DNA from: Desulfuromonadaceae bacterium
Lineage (GTDB): Bacteria > Desulfobacterota > Desulfuromonadia > Geobacterales > Pseudopelobacteraceae
Reading direction: 5' to 3'
Assembly: GCA_028681335.1 (NCBI GenBank)
Contig: JAQUIT010000017.1
Location: 22,384-86,383 of the forward strand
DNA: 64,000 nucleotides
Shown: in pieces, positions 9,415 to 19,982 of the stretch
Layout: each line of letters starts with the position of its first letter
How positions within the stretch are numbered: the stretch's first letter is position 1
Position numbers and translations under genes: made by a program
The notes under the pieces: generated by a model
Told to the model about the DNA's origin: nothing
Seen by the model: the letters and a program-made list of their open reading frames with translations, nothing else
The model's database searches: none

Positions 9415-9443
9415 TATAAAGTAAATTCAGCCATTTCGGGCAA
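9415..9443 (-). promoter_or_regulatory. Possible sigma-70 promoter for queD-queE
   Basis: On the minus strand TTGCCC (9438-9443) and TTTATA (9415-9420) are separated by 17 nt, just downstream of the metY terminator and 21 nt before the queD ATG. The -35 box is imperfect, so this is a modest candidate. No preQ1-type aptamer was recognised in the short leader. Confidence 0.35.
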
Positions 9444-9457
9444 TACTACACAAAATA

Positions 9458-9482
9458 ATGGGCAACCACAAGGGTTGCCCAT
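9458..9482 (-). terminator. Intrinsic terminator of metY
   Basis: A perfect 10-bp stem (9458-9467 with 9473-9482; core GGGCAACC/GGTTGCCC) with a 5-nt loop lies 26 nt after the metY stop. Reading the minus strand, the stem runs into TATTTTG, a short U-rich tail; the plus-strand side has no T run. It therefore ends the metY transcript and separates it from queD. Confidence 0.72.
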
Positions 9483-9507
9483 ACATGCAACAAAAAAAGA
9501 GAGTGCA

Positions 9508-10896
<1,389 letters not shown>

Positions 10897-10956
10897 CTAA
10901 AACCTGAAGCTGTCAGACATTGACTAACAACCTTAAATGATGATAGGCCATGAGCC

Positions 10957-12690
10957 ATGAATAACACTTTACGGAGACTGGCACAACTGATCCCGATAAT
11001 TGACTGGCTGCCACGCTATCAGATCGCCTGGCTCGGCCAGGACCTTATTGCGGGGGTGACGCTGGCGGCGTATGCCATACCGGTAGCGATGGCCTATGCC
11101 GCTCTGGCCGGACTGACTCCGCAAGCGGGGCTTTATTGTTATATATTCAGCGGCATTGCCTACGCACTCTTCGCTTCGTCACGTCATCTGTCAATCGGCC
11201 CTACGGCAGCCATATCAGTTATGGTCGCCAGCGTAGTCGGCACAATGGCTGCCGGAGACCTTTCCACCTATGCAGCTATCGCCGCCATGACCGCCGGCAT
11301 GGTCGGCGGATTCTATATTCTTGCCTGGGTCATGCGGCTCAGCTCATTTGTGAACTTCATATCCGAATCAATCCTGCTTGGCTTCAAGGCAGGTGCGGCT
11401 CTCAGCATCGCCTCCATGCAGCTTCCCAAACTATTCGGCGTAAGCGGCGGCGGCGATAATTTTTTTGAACGTCTGCTGGTGACCATCCAGCAGTTAGGTG
11501 ACGCACAGGGCATTGTTATAGCTCTGGGAGTCATTTCACTGGTGCTGCTGATTTGCGGAGAATGCCTGTTTCCAGGCCGGCCGGTGGCACTGGCGGTAGT
11601 TATTATCGCCACGGGGGTCGTATCGGCATACGGACTTAGCGAGCAGGGAGTGAGTGTCGTAGGGTTCATACCGCCCGGCTTACCAGCCATCGGAATACCC
11701 TCTTTCCACACCCAGCATATCGAGGGACTGGTGGAACTGGCTTTCGCCTGCTTCCTGCTCTCATACGTCGAAAGCATTGCTGCAGCAAGGACGTTTGCTT
11801 TAGAACACCACTACACCGTCGATCCACGCCAGGAACTTCTCGGGCTGGGGGCAGCCAATCTGGTAGCGGCACTCGGACATGGATACCCGGTAGCTGGTGG
11901 ACTATCACAATCGGCTGTCAATGAAAAAGCCGGTGCCCGGACCCCCCTTTCACTGATCTTTGCATCTCTAACGCTCGTAATGGTGCTCTTTTTTCTCACC
12001 GGAACGATGCGCAACCTTCCTGATAGTGTGCTGGCTGCCATAATCCTGGTGGCTGTATCCGGCTTCATAAAGATTGATGATTTTAAGCGCCTGTGGCAGA
12101 TCAGCCGGCTTGAGTTCAATATAGCGCTCGTAGCATTTATGGGGGTACTGCTGCTGGGTATTTTAAAGGGGGTTACGGTTTCAGTAATCGTTTCAATCCT
12201 GTTCCTGCTGCGAATGCTGGCCAAGCCGCATGTTGCCGTTCTCGGCAGGATTCCGGGCAGCACGCGTTTCAGCGATGCAGACCGTCACGTCAGTAACGAA
12301 CGCTTTCCAGGACTGTTTTTGTTCCGGATTGAAGCCCCCCTGCTCTATTTCAATGTTGACACAATCAATTCGACCGTACTTGACGCAATTCACAAAGAGA
12401 AAGTACCTGTCAAGCTTGCGGTATGCGATCTTTCAACATCACCTTATATCGATGCGGCCGGTGCCAGCATGCTGGAGCACCTTGTAGAAGAACTGGAACG
12501 GGAAGGTATTAAGTTCAAGGTCGCGGAAGCACATGCAGAAGCGCGCCAAATCCTTCGCGCAACCGGCATCAGTGAATCACTTGGTGGAGTCAGCAGGCAT
12601 ATTGCACTTGCAGACATCGTCGAGGATTTCGAACGCGATACCAAGCGTGCCGCAACTTTTATCGAAACAGAGCTCCGCTCATACACCTAA
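10957..12690 (+). CDS. SulP/SLC26 family anion permease with STAS domain
   Basis: An inner membrane transporter of 577 aa for sulfate, bicarbonate or another anion. The N-terminus QDLIAGVTLAAYAIPVAMAYAALAGL is the sulfate-transporter signature region, and about ten to twelve hydrophobic helices follow to residue 430. The C-terminal STAS domain (about 445-555) includes LAVCDLSTSPYIDAAGASML. The ATG at 10957 lacks a strong Shine-Dalgarno. Divergent placement opposite metY makes sulfate a sensible guess, but family members carry several anions. Its last 12 nt overlap the end of bioD, which converges on it. Confidence 0.9.
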   Translation: MNNTLRRLAQLIPIIDWLPRYQIAWLGQDLIAGVTLAAYAIPVAMAYAALAGLTPQAGLYCYIFSGIAYALFASSRHLSIGPTAAISVMVASVVGTMAAGDLSTYAAIAAMTAGMVGGFYILAWVMRLSSFVNFISESILLGFKAGAALSIASMQLPKLFGVSGGGDNFFERLLVTIQQLGDAQGIVIALGVISLVLLICGECLFPGRPVALAVVIIATGVVSAYGLSEQGVSVVGFIPPGLPAIGIPSFHTQHIEGLVELAFACFLLSYVESIAAARTFALEHHYTVDPRQELLGLGAANLVAALGHGYPVAGGLSQSAVNEKAGARTPLSLIFASLTLVMVLFFLTGTMRNLPDSVLAAIILVAVSGFIKIDDFKRLWQISRLEFNIALVAFMGVLLLGILKGVTVSVIVSILFLLRMLAKPHVAVLGRIPGSTRFSDADRHVSNERFPGLFLFRIEAPLLYFNVDTINSTVLDAIHKEKVPVKLAVCDLSTSPYIDAAGASMLEHLVEELEREGIKFKVAEAHAEARQILRATGISESLGGVSRHIALADIVEDFERDTKRAATFIETELRSYT

Positions 12691-13395
12691 CTCACGTAAC
12701 ACAATACTTGTCTCCGCCTGCCCCTCAAGCCAGCCAGCCAACTCGTTCACAACCTCCATCTCGTCGACATCATTAAGCTGCGGCCAGATTCCCAACACCG
12801 GTGCACCGCACAACGACCCGATATGATGTGGAGCACTCTTCTCTGCCAGCCCCGGATTATCCGGCATGCCGTTTACGATGACTCCAGCCACTTCCAGCCC
12901 CATCTGCTGGGCGGCAAAACAGGTCAACACCGTATGGTTTATGGTTCCAAGTCCTGAACGCGCGACAACCAGCAACGGCAGTCCCAAATCACGAACAAGA
13001 TCAGCAATCAGAAGGCCACCAGACAGGGGAACCATTAAACCACCAGCACCTTCGACAATAACGTAATCATGAGAAGCGGCAAGACGGTCATAAACAGCTT
13101 TGATATGCGAAAAATCAATCCGCACACCTTCAACCTTAGCCGCCTCGGCTGGAGCTACCGCCTCCCGAAGACGATATGGCGCGACATCATCACCATACGG
13201 GATACCTGCAGCCTTACAGAGCAACTGAGCATCATCGGAAACCAATATACCATTTTCATCACAACAACCGCTGGTAACAGGCTTCATCACACCAACATTA
13301 AGACCCTTCATGCGTAACAGCCGTGCCAGCACCGCCGCAACAATCGTCTTCCCGACACCGGTATCAGTACCGGTTACAAAGATCCCTTTACTCAC
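12679..13395 (-). CDS. bioD: Dethiobiotin synthetase
   Basis: BioD closes the ureido ring of dethiobiotin from 7,8-diaminopelargonate, CO2 and ATP. The 238-aa protein has the P-loop GTDTGVGKT at residues 9-17, MKPVTSGC, VIVEGAGGLMVPL and VARSGLGTINHTVL, all diagnostic. I chose GTG 13395: it forms a GTGA overlap with the bioB stop and has GGAGG 7 nt upstream; the GTG two codons earlier is too close to the GGAGG. Its 3' end overlaps the convergent SulP gene by 12 nt, with no visible terminator between them. Confidence 0.95.
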   Translation of the reverse strand: MSKGIFVTGTDTGVGKTIVAAVLARLLRMKGLNVGVMKPVTSGCCDENGILVSDDAQLLCKAAGIPYGDDVAPYRLREAVAPAEAAKVEGVRIDFSHIKAVYDRLAASHDYVIVEGAGGLMVPLSGGLLIADLVRDLGLPLLVVARSGLGTINHTVLTCFAAQQMGLEVAGVIVNGMPDNPGLAEKSAPHHIGSLCGAPVLGIWPQLNDVDEMEVVNELAGWLEGQAETSIVLRELGV

Positions 13396-14384
13396 GCACA
13401 CACCTCCATAGTCAACTCCAAGTCGATCAACATCTGCCGATCCTGTTCGGGCAAGCGCCCCGGCTTGGTCAAATAATTACCGGTCATCATGCCACTTGCA
13501 CCGGCCAGGAATATCCAGGACTGCAACTCACGCAGATTTGTGCCGCGTCCGCCACAAACGGTAATACTTTTACCTGGCAACATGAAACGATATACCGCAA
13601 TCGTCTGGAGGCATTCCATCGGCGTCAGAAAATTTGCACGACCCAGTCTGGTCCCCTCTACCGGATCAAGAAAGTTCATCGGCACAGAATCCACATCAAG
13701 CTCCCGTAGCGTCTCAGCCATTTCGATCCGCTGAGTAAAAGTCTCACCCAGCCCGAAGATGCCGCCACAGCATACGTTCAAGCCGGCGCGCTTGGCGGCC
13801 CTGATCGTTTCGACATCATCCTCGTAATTATGGGTTGTGCAGATAGACGGAAAGAAACTACGCGCCGTCTCCAGATTATGGTGATACGTAACCATCCCCG
13901 CCTCTTTGAGCACAAGAGAGGTATTATAATCCATTATGCCAAGCGAACAGGATGGTTTAACGGAAGTTTCCCGGCGGATCCTGCTAACTGCGCGACAAAT
14001 CCTTTCCAACTCTTCACCCGGCTGAATGCCGGTTCCACTGGTGACAATTCCGTAGCAACGCGCTCCGTTCAGCTCGGCACTCTTTGCACAGCGCACGATC
14101 TCTTCCTCATCAATCAGAGGATAAACGGTTATATCTGTCGCGTGCGCAGAAGACTGGGCACAGAAAGCACAGTTTTCCGCACAGCGCCCTGATTTGGCAT
14201 TTATGATCGAACAGAGATGAACAGAGGTACCGACAAAATAGTCACGAATGCGGGCCGCTTCTGCAAAAAGCAGATACCTGTCGGAACCGGTCGCACCGGT
14301 TAGCTTTACGGCCTCTTCGCCGCTGACTACTCCACCAGCAAGCACCTTGTCTGCTATCTTCTGAATATAGTTTCTCATGGTCAT
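13392..14384 (-). CDS. bioB: Biotin synthase
   Basis: A radical-SAM enzyme inserting sulfur into dethiobiotin. The 330-aa protein has the 4Fe-4S motif Cys68-x3-Cys72-x2-Cys75 (CAENCAFC), YNTSLVLKEAGMVTYHHNLET in the barrel and the conserved NFLDPVEGTRL. ATG 14384 is preceded by GGAGG at 6 nt. BioD follows with a 4-nt overlap; bioA and bioF are not in the window. A good sigma-70 promoter lies directly upstream. Confidence 0.97.
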   Translation of the reverse strand: MTMRNYIQKIADKVLAGGVVSGEEAVKLTGATGSDRYLLFAEAARIRDYFVGTSVHLCSIINAKSGRCAENCAFCAQSSAHATDITVYPLIDEEEIVRCAKSAELNGARCYGIVTSGTGIQPGEELERICRAVSRIRRETSVKPSCSLGIMDYNTSLVLKEAGMVTYHHNLETARSFFPSICTTHNYEDDVETIRAAKRAGLNVCCGGIFGLGETFTQRIEMAETLRELDVDSVPMNFLDPVEGTRLGRANFLTPMECLQTIAVYRFMLPGKSITVCGGRGTNLRELQSWIFLAGASGMMTGNYLTKPGRLPEQDRQMLIDLELTMEVCA

Positions 14385-14402
14385 GCCCTACCTCCCAGCT
14401 TT

Positions 14403-14431
14403 TCGATATCACAGCAACCGGGCATTGTCAA
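14403..14431 (-). promoter_or_regulatory. Sigma-70 promoter for bioB-bioD
   Basis: TTGACA (14426-14431), 17-nt spacer, TATCGA (14403-14408) on the minus strand. The -10 box ends 18 nt before the bioB ATG, so the predicted leader is only about a dozen bases and consists mainly of the GGGAGG ribosome site. Confidence 0.6.
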
Positions 14432-14566
14432 CCAGCCACAGCCCACTAAGTTAACAAGTAACATACTTAATCACATATAATTGGACAATAAACCGAATGA
14501 AATGTTAGCCTGTTTAAACGAGTACGAAATATCAATCCATTCAAGGACAGCGCAAATGGAGATCTT

Positions 14567-16888
14567 TTGTTACGCATGAAAACCTCACCTACCACCCCGC
14601 CATTAAACGGTATATTTGCCGGTTTACTCAAAACAGTCAGGTCTGATTCCACCTGGTATATCGCTATTATCCTTGTCTTCATCACACTTGTCACCGGTGC
14701 CGGTTACGGCTTGATTCTGCAACAAAAGCAGTTTCTGCTGCGAGAGAAGCAGAAAGAAATCTCAACCATTGCTGACCTTAAGACATCACAACTGGTTCAG
14801 TGGCGTAAGGAGCGCTTTGCCGAGGGAGCTTCCATACGCGCCAACGCCATGATGGCCCACCGCATCAACAACTACATCGAAGGTAGAGACAAAGCAGGCG
14901 TTCGTCGTGAGTTTAAACGCTGGATGGCTAATCTGATTGACCTGGGTGGCTACAACAAAGGGATTCTCTTTACTCCGGAGGGGAAAATAATCGCCTCTGA
15001 CTCAGAGTTGAAAACTCCACTGTCACGGCATTACTCTACTCTGGTTGCCGAAACGGCTGCGGACAATGAATTACTGCTTTCGAGCTTCCATACCGACGGT
15101 ATCGGCTATCCATACGAAATAAACCTCGCTGTGCCGATCATGCTTCTCAGTAACGGCTACTCTCGCTGCATTGCCGTACTTGTCCTGGATATAGACCCTG
15201 ACAAAAGGCTTTATCCGCTTATTAAATCATGGCCGGCATCCAGCTCAACGGCAGAGACGTTACTGGTGCAACGTGAAGGGAATTATGTCCATTTCCTGAA
15301 CGAACTCAGGTATCGCAAAAAAACGGTCGAAGCGTATCACCTACCACTCACACGCCACAACCTACCAGCAGTCATGGCGGCTCTTGGCCAGGAGGGCATC
15401 TTTGAAGGCATCGACTATCGCAATACGCCAGTGCTCAGCGCCACCAGAATCATACCCGGCACCCAATGGGGACTCGTCGCCAAAATAGATATCAGTGAAG
15501 TTATGGCGCCACTTTCAAAGACCATCTGGATGGTTGCGCTGACAGGAGTCATTCTCGTTATAGCCATGACTATGGGGCTATTTCTCTGGGGCCTTCGCAA
15601 AAAAGCCATAACTCTGCACAAATTATTTGAAATTGAGCAAAAACATACTCTTGAGCTAAAGAAATCGGAAGACACACTGACCAGGTCTCGAGACTATCAC
15701 TCGAAGTTACTGGAAATTTTCCCGTCGCTTATCTGGAGGGCTGGGACTGACGCCAGATGTAACTATTTCAATCAAACCTGGCTGGCTTTTACCGGACGCA
15801 CACTGGATCAGGAACTTGGAGACGGATGGACGGAAGGAGTACACCCGGATGACTTGGAGAGCTGTGTTGCCACCTATATGGAAGCATTTCGGGACAGGCG
15901 CCAATTTAAAATGGAATATCGTCTGCGCTACAATGACGGCAGTTATCGCTGGATCAATGACCACGGCATACCCTACAACGGTGTGGATGGTTTGTTTTCC
16001 GGTTACATAGGCAGCTGTTATGACATTGAATTACAGAAAGAAGCCGAGCATAAGCTGCACATTATTCATTCCGGCCTAGAGAAGCAGATCAGTGAAAGGA
16101 CCAAAGATCTAACGGAGATCAACTCCCTGCTGAGATTGGAGATGTCTGAACGCGAGCAGCTCGAACGCCAATTGCTGAGCGCCAAACGTCTTGAGGCGAT
16201 CGGGCAGATCGCCGGCGGTGTCGCCCATGAAGTTCGCAACCCTCTCAACGCCATCCTCACCATCACCGAAGCCCTTTTCAGAGAAAAGGAGGTTGCCTCC
16301 AACCCGGATTTTGTGCCGTATATCCAGCACATACGCACCCAGGTTAACCGCCTGGTCCACCTGATGAACGACCTCCTCGATCTGGGTAGAACAATACCGG
16401 CGGGAAACCTTCAGCCAACGCCTCTGTTTGAAATCTGCCGTGAAACGCTTGTCCTCTGGAAGTCCACCGGCATGTCGGAAAACAAGCGGGCTATCCTCTC
16501 CTCCGACAGTGACAATACCTCAATTCAGGTCTTGGCTGACGGCCTCAAACTGCAGCAGGTACTTTTCAACCTGCTCGAAAATGCCGGTCACCACACCGCA
16601 CAGGACAGCAAAATTACGATGATGCTGATACAAAACAACCCCGGCGTTAGCAACGGCATGGCGGTCGTGCAGATAATTGATCAGGGAGCCGGCATTGCAG
16701 AAGATAAATTGCCATACGTTTTTGACCCCTTTTATTCTGATCGCAAAGGTGGTACCGGTCTTGGATTAGCGCTTGTCAGGCATTTTATCGAAAATATGGG
16801 TGGAACCGTTCAGATAACCAACAACATCCCGTCGCCAGGGTGTACCGCAGAAGTCCGTATTCCGCTCTACCGTGAGGAGTTAAAATGA
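14567..16888 (+). CDS. Membrane sensor histidine kinase with PAS domain
   Basis: A 773-aa inner membrane kinase. It has a transmembrane helix at about 25-47, a periplasmic sensor of about 270 residues (Cache-like by length and FTPEGKIIASDSELK segment), a second helix at about 320-343, a PAS domain at about 375-495 with YRWINDHGIPY, a coiled-coil linker, HisKA with His554 in GGVAHEVRNPLNAI and an ATPase domain with [18 protein letters not shown]. The TTG start at 14567 is 5 nt after GGAG; an ATG at 14576 is the alternative. The stop overlaps the next gene by 4 nt (ATGA), so kinase and regulator form a cognate pair. Confidence 0.9.
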   Translation: MLRMKTSPTTPPLNGIFAGLLKTVRSDSTWYIAIILVFITLVTGAGYGLILQQKQFLLREKQKEISTIADLKTSQLVQWRKERFAEGASIRANAMMAHRINNYIEGRDKAGVRREFKRWMANLIDLGGYNKGILFTPEGKIIASDSELKTPLSRHYSTLVAETAADNELLLSSFHTDGIGYPYEINLAVPIMLLSNGYSRCIAVLVLDIDPDKRLYPLIKSWPASSSTAETLLVQREGNYVHFLNELRYRKKTVEAYHLPLTRHNLPAVMAALGQEGIFEGIDYRNTPVLSATRIIPGTQWGLVAKIDISEVMAPLSKTIWMVALTGVILVIAMTMGLFLWGLRKKAITLHKLFEIEQKHTLELKKSEDTLTRSRDYHSKLLEIFPSLIWRAGTDARCNYFNQTWLAFTGRTLDQELGDGWTEGVHPDDLESCVATYMEAFRDRRQFKMEYRLRYNDGSYRWINDHGIPYNGVDGLFSGYIGSCYDIELQKEAEHKLHIIHSGLEKQISERTKDLTEINSLLRLEMSEREQLERQLLSAKRLEAIGQIAGGVAHEVRNPLNAILTITEALFREKEVASNPDFVPYIQHIRTQVNRLVHLMNDLLDLGRTIPAGNLQPTPLFEICRETLVLWKSTGMSENKRAILSSDSDNTSIQVLADGLKLQQVLFNLLENAGHHTAQDSKITMMLIQNNPGVSNGMAVVQIIDQGAGIAEDKLPYVFDPFYSDRKGGTGLGLALVRHFIENMGGTVQITNNIPSPGCTAEVRIPLYREELK

Positions 16889-18201
16889 AACCGCATGTAC
16901 TGTTGATTGAAGACAATGCCGCCACTCGTTTCGGTTTTGTGCGCTATTTTTCACCAGAGGGGTATGACGTTTTTGAAGCGGCCAGCCTTGCAGAAGCGGC
17001 AGCGGCTTTGACAGCTCAACACTTTGATATCATTATCCTCGACATCAACCTGCCTGACGGCAACGGCATTGATTTCATCAAAACAGCCCGGGCAAACGAC
17101 CCCTGCATCCCGATTATTGTAATAACTGGCGAAGGAGACATCCCTCTGGCGGTTGAGGCGATGCAGCGAGGGGCCGACAACTTCCTAACCAAGCCGGTTG
17201 ATAATGCCGCCCTGGCAGTGTTCATGCGTAAAACGCTGGAAATAGGACTTCTTAAACACCGACTATCAGCTCGCAAGCGTACCGAAAAAGATGCAACGTT
17301 TTTTATTGGCGAGAGCAGAGGCATGCAAGAGATTCATGATTTGATGCTGGCAGCCGCAGCAAGTGACATCCCGGTACTGATAACCGGTGAAACCGGCACC
17401 GGCAAAGGGATGCTGGCCAGATGGATTCACCAGCATGGAGCCCGAGCTGCAAATGAATGCGTGGAGCTGAACTGCTCCGGTCTGCGCGGTGAAATGCTCG
17501 CGCGCGAAATCTTCGGCAATGCCAAAGGCGCTTTTACGTCTGCCGATCAGAACCGCAAAGGATTACTCGATGCTGCCGACCGTGGGACGTTGTTTCTTGA
17601 CGAAATAGGCGACATGGGTATCGATATTCAGGCGCAGTTCCTCAAAGTACTTGAGGATAAAAACTATCGCAGGCTGGGCGATGTAAAACTTTTGCGCAGT
17701 AATTTCCGCCTCATATGTGCGACACATCACGAACTTGATTCTCTGGTAAATACCGGGCGATTTCGCCAGGATCTCATGTACCGGATCAACATGTTGTCAA
17801 TCCACCTGCCACCACTCAGAGAGCGGATGCATGACCTGCCTGCACTGGTCGCCTATCTGCTCCGGTCACTCGGATCGCCAGCAACGGTTGTCTCAGACGA
17901 CATTATGGCTACGTTACGTGGCTACTCATGGCCCGGCAACATCCGTGAACTGAAAAATGTTCTCGAGCGTGCCCTGTTGCTCACCCCGCATGAAGCGGCG
18001 CTTCGTAAGGTTCACTTCTCCGGTCTTGCACAAAATCGTATGCATCTTCCGGCGCAAAATCGGCGCACTGTTCAGGAAGTTGAGGGGGAACACATCAGAG
18101 TTGTACTTGACCAGATGGGAGGCGACATCGACAAGGCAGCAAAAAGCCTCAATATTTCACGAGCCACACTTTATCGCAGACTTAAAAAGAGTACCGAATA
18201 A
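16885..18201 (+). CDS. NtrC-family sigma-54-dependent response regulator (GAFTSA variant)
   Basis: A 438-aa regulator: receiver domain at 1-120 with phospho-acceptor Asp53 (ILDINLPDG), AAA+ domain with Walker A GETGTGKG at 168-175, Walker B LFLDEIGD near 237-243, and a C-terminal Fis-type helix-turn-helix (DKAAKSLNISRATLYRRLKK). The sigma-54 contact loop reads GAFTSA at 215-220 instead of GAFTGA. It is the probable partner of the kinase encoded immediately upstream. Its targets are unknown; no sigma-54 promoter was seen next to this pair. The following 200 nt contain no gene. Confidence 0.92.
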   Translation: MKPHVLLIEDNAATRFGFVRYFSPEGYDVFEAASLAEAAAALTAQHFDIIILDINLPDGNGIDFIKTARANDPCIPIIVITGEGDIPLAVEAMQRGADNFLTKPVDNAALAVFMRKTLEIGLLKHRLSARKRTEKDATFFIGESRGMQEIHDLMLAAAASDIPVLITGETGTGKGMLARWIHQHGARAANECVELNCSGLRGEMLAREIFGNAKGAFTSADQNRKGLLDAADRGTLFLDEIGDMGIDIQAQFLKVLEDKNYRRLGDVKLLRSNFRLICATHHELDSLVNTGRFRQDLMYRINMLSIHLPPLRERMHDLPALVAYLLRSLGSPATVVSDDIMATLRGYSWPGNIRELKNVLERALLLTPHEAALRKVHFSGLAQNRMHLPAQNRRTVQEVEGEHIRVVLDQMGGDIDKAAKSLNISRATLYRRLKKSTE

Positions 18202-18402
18202 ATCCGGGACGACCATCACTCCATTCGTCTCATGATTTAACTGAAATCTGTGGACTAACACTGTAGCAGTTTTTCCAGGTTTCCTCCCTTTTAGTAGTAT
18301 ACCAATCGAGAGTGTCCGTTGACTTCAGGTTACCTCAATAACACACATTAGTTTTGAAAGAATCTTAAGACTGAAGTCTTAGACAGACAGCCTGTCAAAC
18401 AA

Positions 18403-18867
18403 TCAATTGGCAAATTTATTCTTTTTGAGAGCATCTGCCTTCTGTGCTTCAATCCTTTTGGCTACTTCCTCTACAACCTGTTCTGCAGAATAGCTGGGCT
18501 TGGCTGGCAGCTGTCCAGCAGTAACATGTTCATTATGTACCTGAGACGCGCCGGAAGTGTTGTGTGGTCTTTGTACGGGAGCATCTTGATAGGCATTCAT
18601 TGTTGACAGGAAGTTTCTGAACAGCTTGAATGACAACAAGACAAGCAAAGACAAAGGGACAATATCATTCAACCAGTAATCAAAACTGCGCAGGCGAAAC
18701 ATTTCTCCAGCCAACAGCCCGGCGGAAACGATTAGAATACCGAATGCATTGCCTATAACACGGAACTCAATATCGTCCGGTATTTTTATCTCAACAGTTT
18801 TTGCCACGCCCTGCCCTTGATTTACTGAATGGATTTGCTGCAGAAAATGTACTTTATTTATCGGCAT
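18403..18867 (-). CDS. Hypothetical small membrane protein
   Basis: A 154-aa protein of no recognised family. Two hydrophobic stretches at about residues 38-55 (NAFGILIVSAGLLAGEMF) and 66-84 (WLNDIVPLSLLVLLSFKLF) suggest a membrane hairpin, followed by a polar, Gln/Ala-rich tail with a possible short coiled coil (EQVVEEVAKRIEAQKADALKK). ATG 18867 has no clear Shine-Dalgarno. It stands alone between two plus-strand genes, and the upstream 227 nt hold only a short inverted repeat (CAGCTA/TAGCTG). Confidence 0.6.
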   Translation of the reverse strand: MPINKVHFLQQIHSVNQGQGVAKTVEIKIPDDIEFRVIGNAFGILIVSAGLLAGEMFRLRSFDYWLNDIVPLSLLVLLSFKLFRNFLSTMNAYQDAPVQRPHNTSGASQVHNEHVTAGQLPAKPSYSAEQVVEEVAKRIEAQKADALKKNKFAN

Positions 18868-19036
18868 GTTTACGGGGTTCTACAGCTTTTTATGCTGTTA
18901 GCAGCTATTTAGCTGTAAACACATCAATAATAGAGAACTGAGAGAGAGATATAGCACCATTGGTACCGTGGCTTGGTACAACGTACTTACAACAGCCAAA
19001 CATATATAGCACGCAAGCTGTTGATGCATCGGGTTG

Positions 19037-19065
19037 TTGACCCGGTGCAAGCGCTTTGTTAAAGT
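19037..19065 (+). promoter_or_regulatory. Sigma-70 promoter for outer membrane protein gene
   Basis: TTGACC (19037-19042), 17-nt spacer, TAAAGT (19060-19065), 29 nt upstream of the ATG of the secreted protein gene. The two boxes are each one or two bases off consensus. Confidence 0.55.
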
Positions 19066-19094
19066 AACATATTAAACATTTCCGGGAGGTTTAC

Positions 19095-19838
19095 ATGGAC
19101 AGATTTTTACTACGCGGAATGGTTGCAGCGTCACTTTTTCTTGCTGCTGCACCAGCCTTGGCTACAGACATCAGTTTTACTACGGCCATCACTCAGGACC
19201 AATTCAAGAGCCTGACTAAAGAAGCCGGAGCAGCTTTAGGCTACCGGAACATGGCTCCAGCGGAGCCTTTAGGCATTCTCGGCTTCGACATCGGTGCCGA
19301 ATTATCCGCCGTAGGCATCGACAAAAACAGCAGTTATTGGAGCTCGGCCTTTGGAAATGATGCGCCTTCTTATCTCGTTATTCCCAAGATACGCGCCCGC
19401 AAAGGACTTCCCTTTGGAATTGATGTAGGAGGAATGTACTCATATGTTCCAAGCAGTAACATTAAACTGTACGGCGCTGAGATAAGTAAGTCGATACTGG
19501 ATGGCACTGCAGCGACACCGGCACTTGGCATCCGTGCTACGTATACAAAACTGTCTGGAGTCAGCGACCTGTCGCTCCAAACCTATGGAGTAGATGCTTC
19601 CGTTAGTAAAGGTTTGCTGTTTATTACTCCGTATGCCGGAGCGGGGATATTGTGGATCAATAGCGAAGCCAAGGGGAATCTAAAAGCATTGGTACCGACG
19701 CTGGAGAGTGAATCCACCACCGTGCCGCGACTCTTTGCGGGGGTTAAGATCACACCGTTTCCGTTGGTGGGGATAACGGCCGAGGCGGAATATGCCGAAC
19801 GTCCTATTTACTCGCTGAAGGCAGCTATCAGCTTCTGA
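19095..19838 (+). CDS. Putative outer membrane beta-barrel protein
   Basis: A 247-aa exported protein. The N-terminus is a signal peptide with a probable cut after Ala23 (PALA-T). The mature part alternates polar and apolar residues in strand-like segments (for example LPFGIDVGGMYSYVP, PFPLVGITAEAEY) and ends with Phe (KAAISF), as outer membrane barrels do. I cannot name the family with certainty. ATG 19095 has GGGAGG 5 nt upstream. It has its own promoter and a strong terminator, so it is a single-gene unit. Confidence 0.75.
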   Translation: MDRFLLRGMVAASLFLAAAPALATDISFTTAITQDQFKSLTKEAGAALGYRNMAPAEPLGILGFDIGAELSAVGIDKNSSYWSSAFGNDAPSYLVIPKIRARKGLPFGIDVGGMYSYVPSSNIKLYGAEISKSILDGTAATPALGIRATYTKLSGVSDLSLQTYGVDASVSKGLLFITPYAGAGILWINSEAKGNLKALVPTLESESTTVPRLFAGVKITPFPLVGITAEAEYAERPIYSLKAAISF

Positions 19839-19866
19839 TATTTATAGGAACTGATAAGAGCTAAAT

Positions 19867-19896
19867 GAAAGGGGCACATTTTAGTGTGCCCCTTTC
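19867..19896 (+). terminator. Bidirectional intrinsic terminator
   Basis: A 12-bp stem (19867-19878 with 19885-19896, core GGGGCACA/TGTGCCCC), 6-nt loop, then TTGTTATTTC. It lies between two convergent genes: 28 nt after the plus-strand barrel protein and 87 nt after the minus-strand lipoprotein. The flanking A and T runs let it work in both directions. Confidence 0.78.
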
Positions 19897-19982
19897 TTGT
19901 TATTTCATACCGTGAGGTAACCTAAAGACAACGAACAGCTCACCAATATGTTACTGTTGCAAGACAAAAAGCAGTACAAGCA

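Noticed and set aside
18202..18402. Possible terminator between convergent genes (AAGACT/AGTCTT)
   Set aside because: Six-bp palindrome with a 2-nt loop and no T run; too weak to call.
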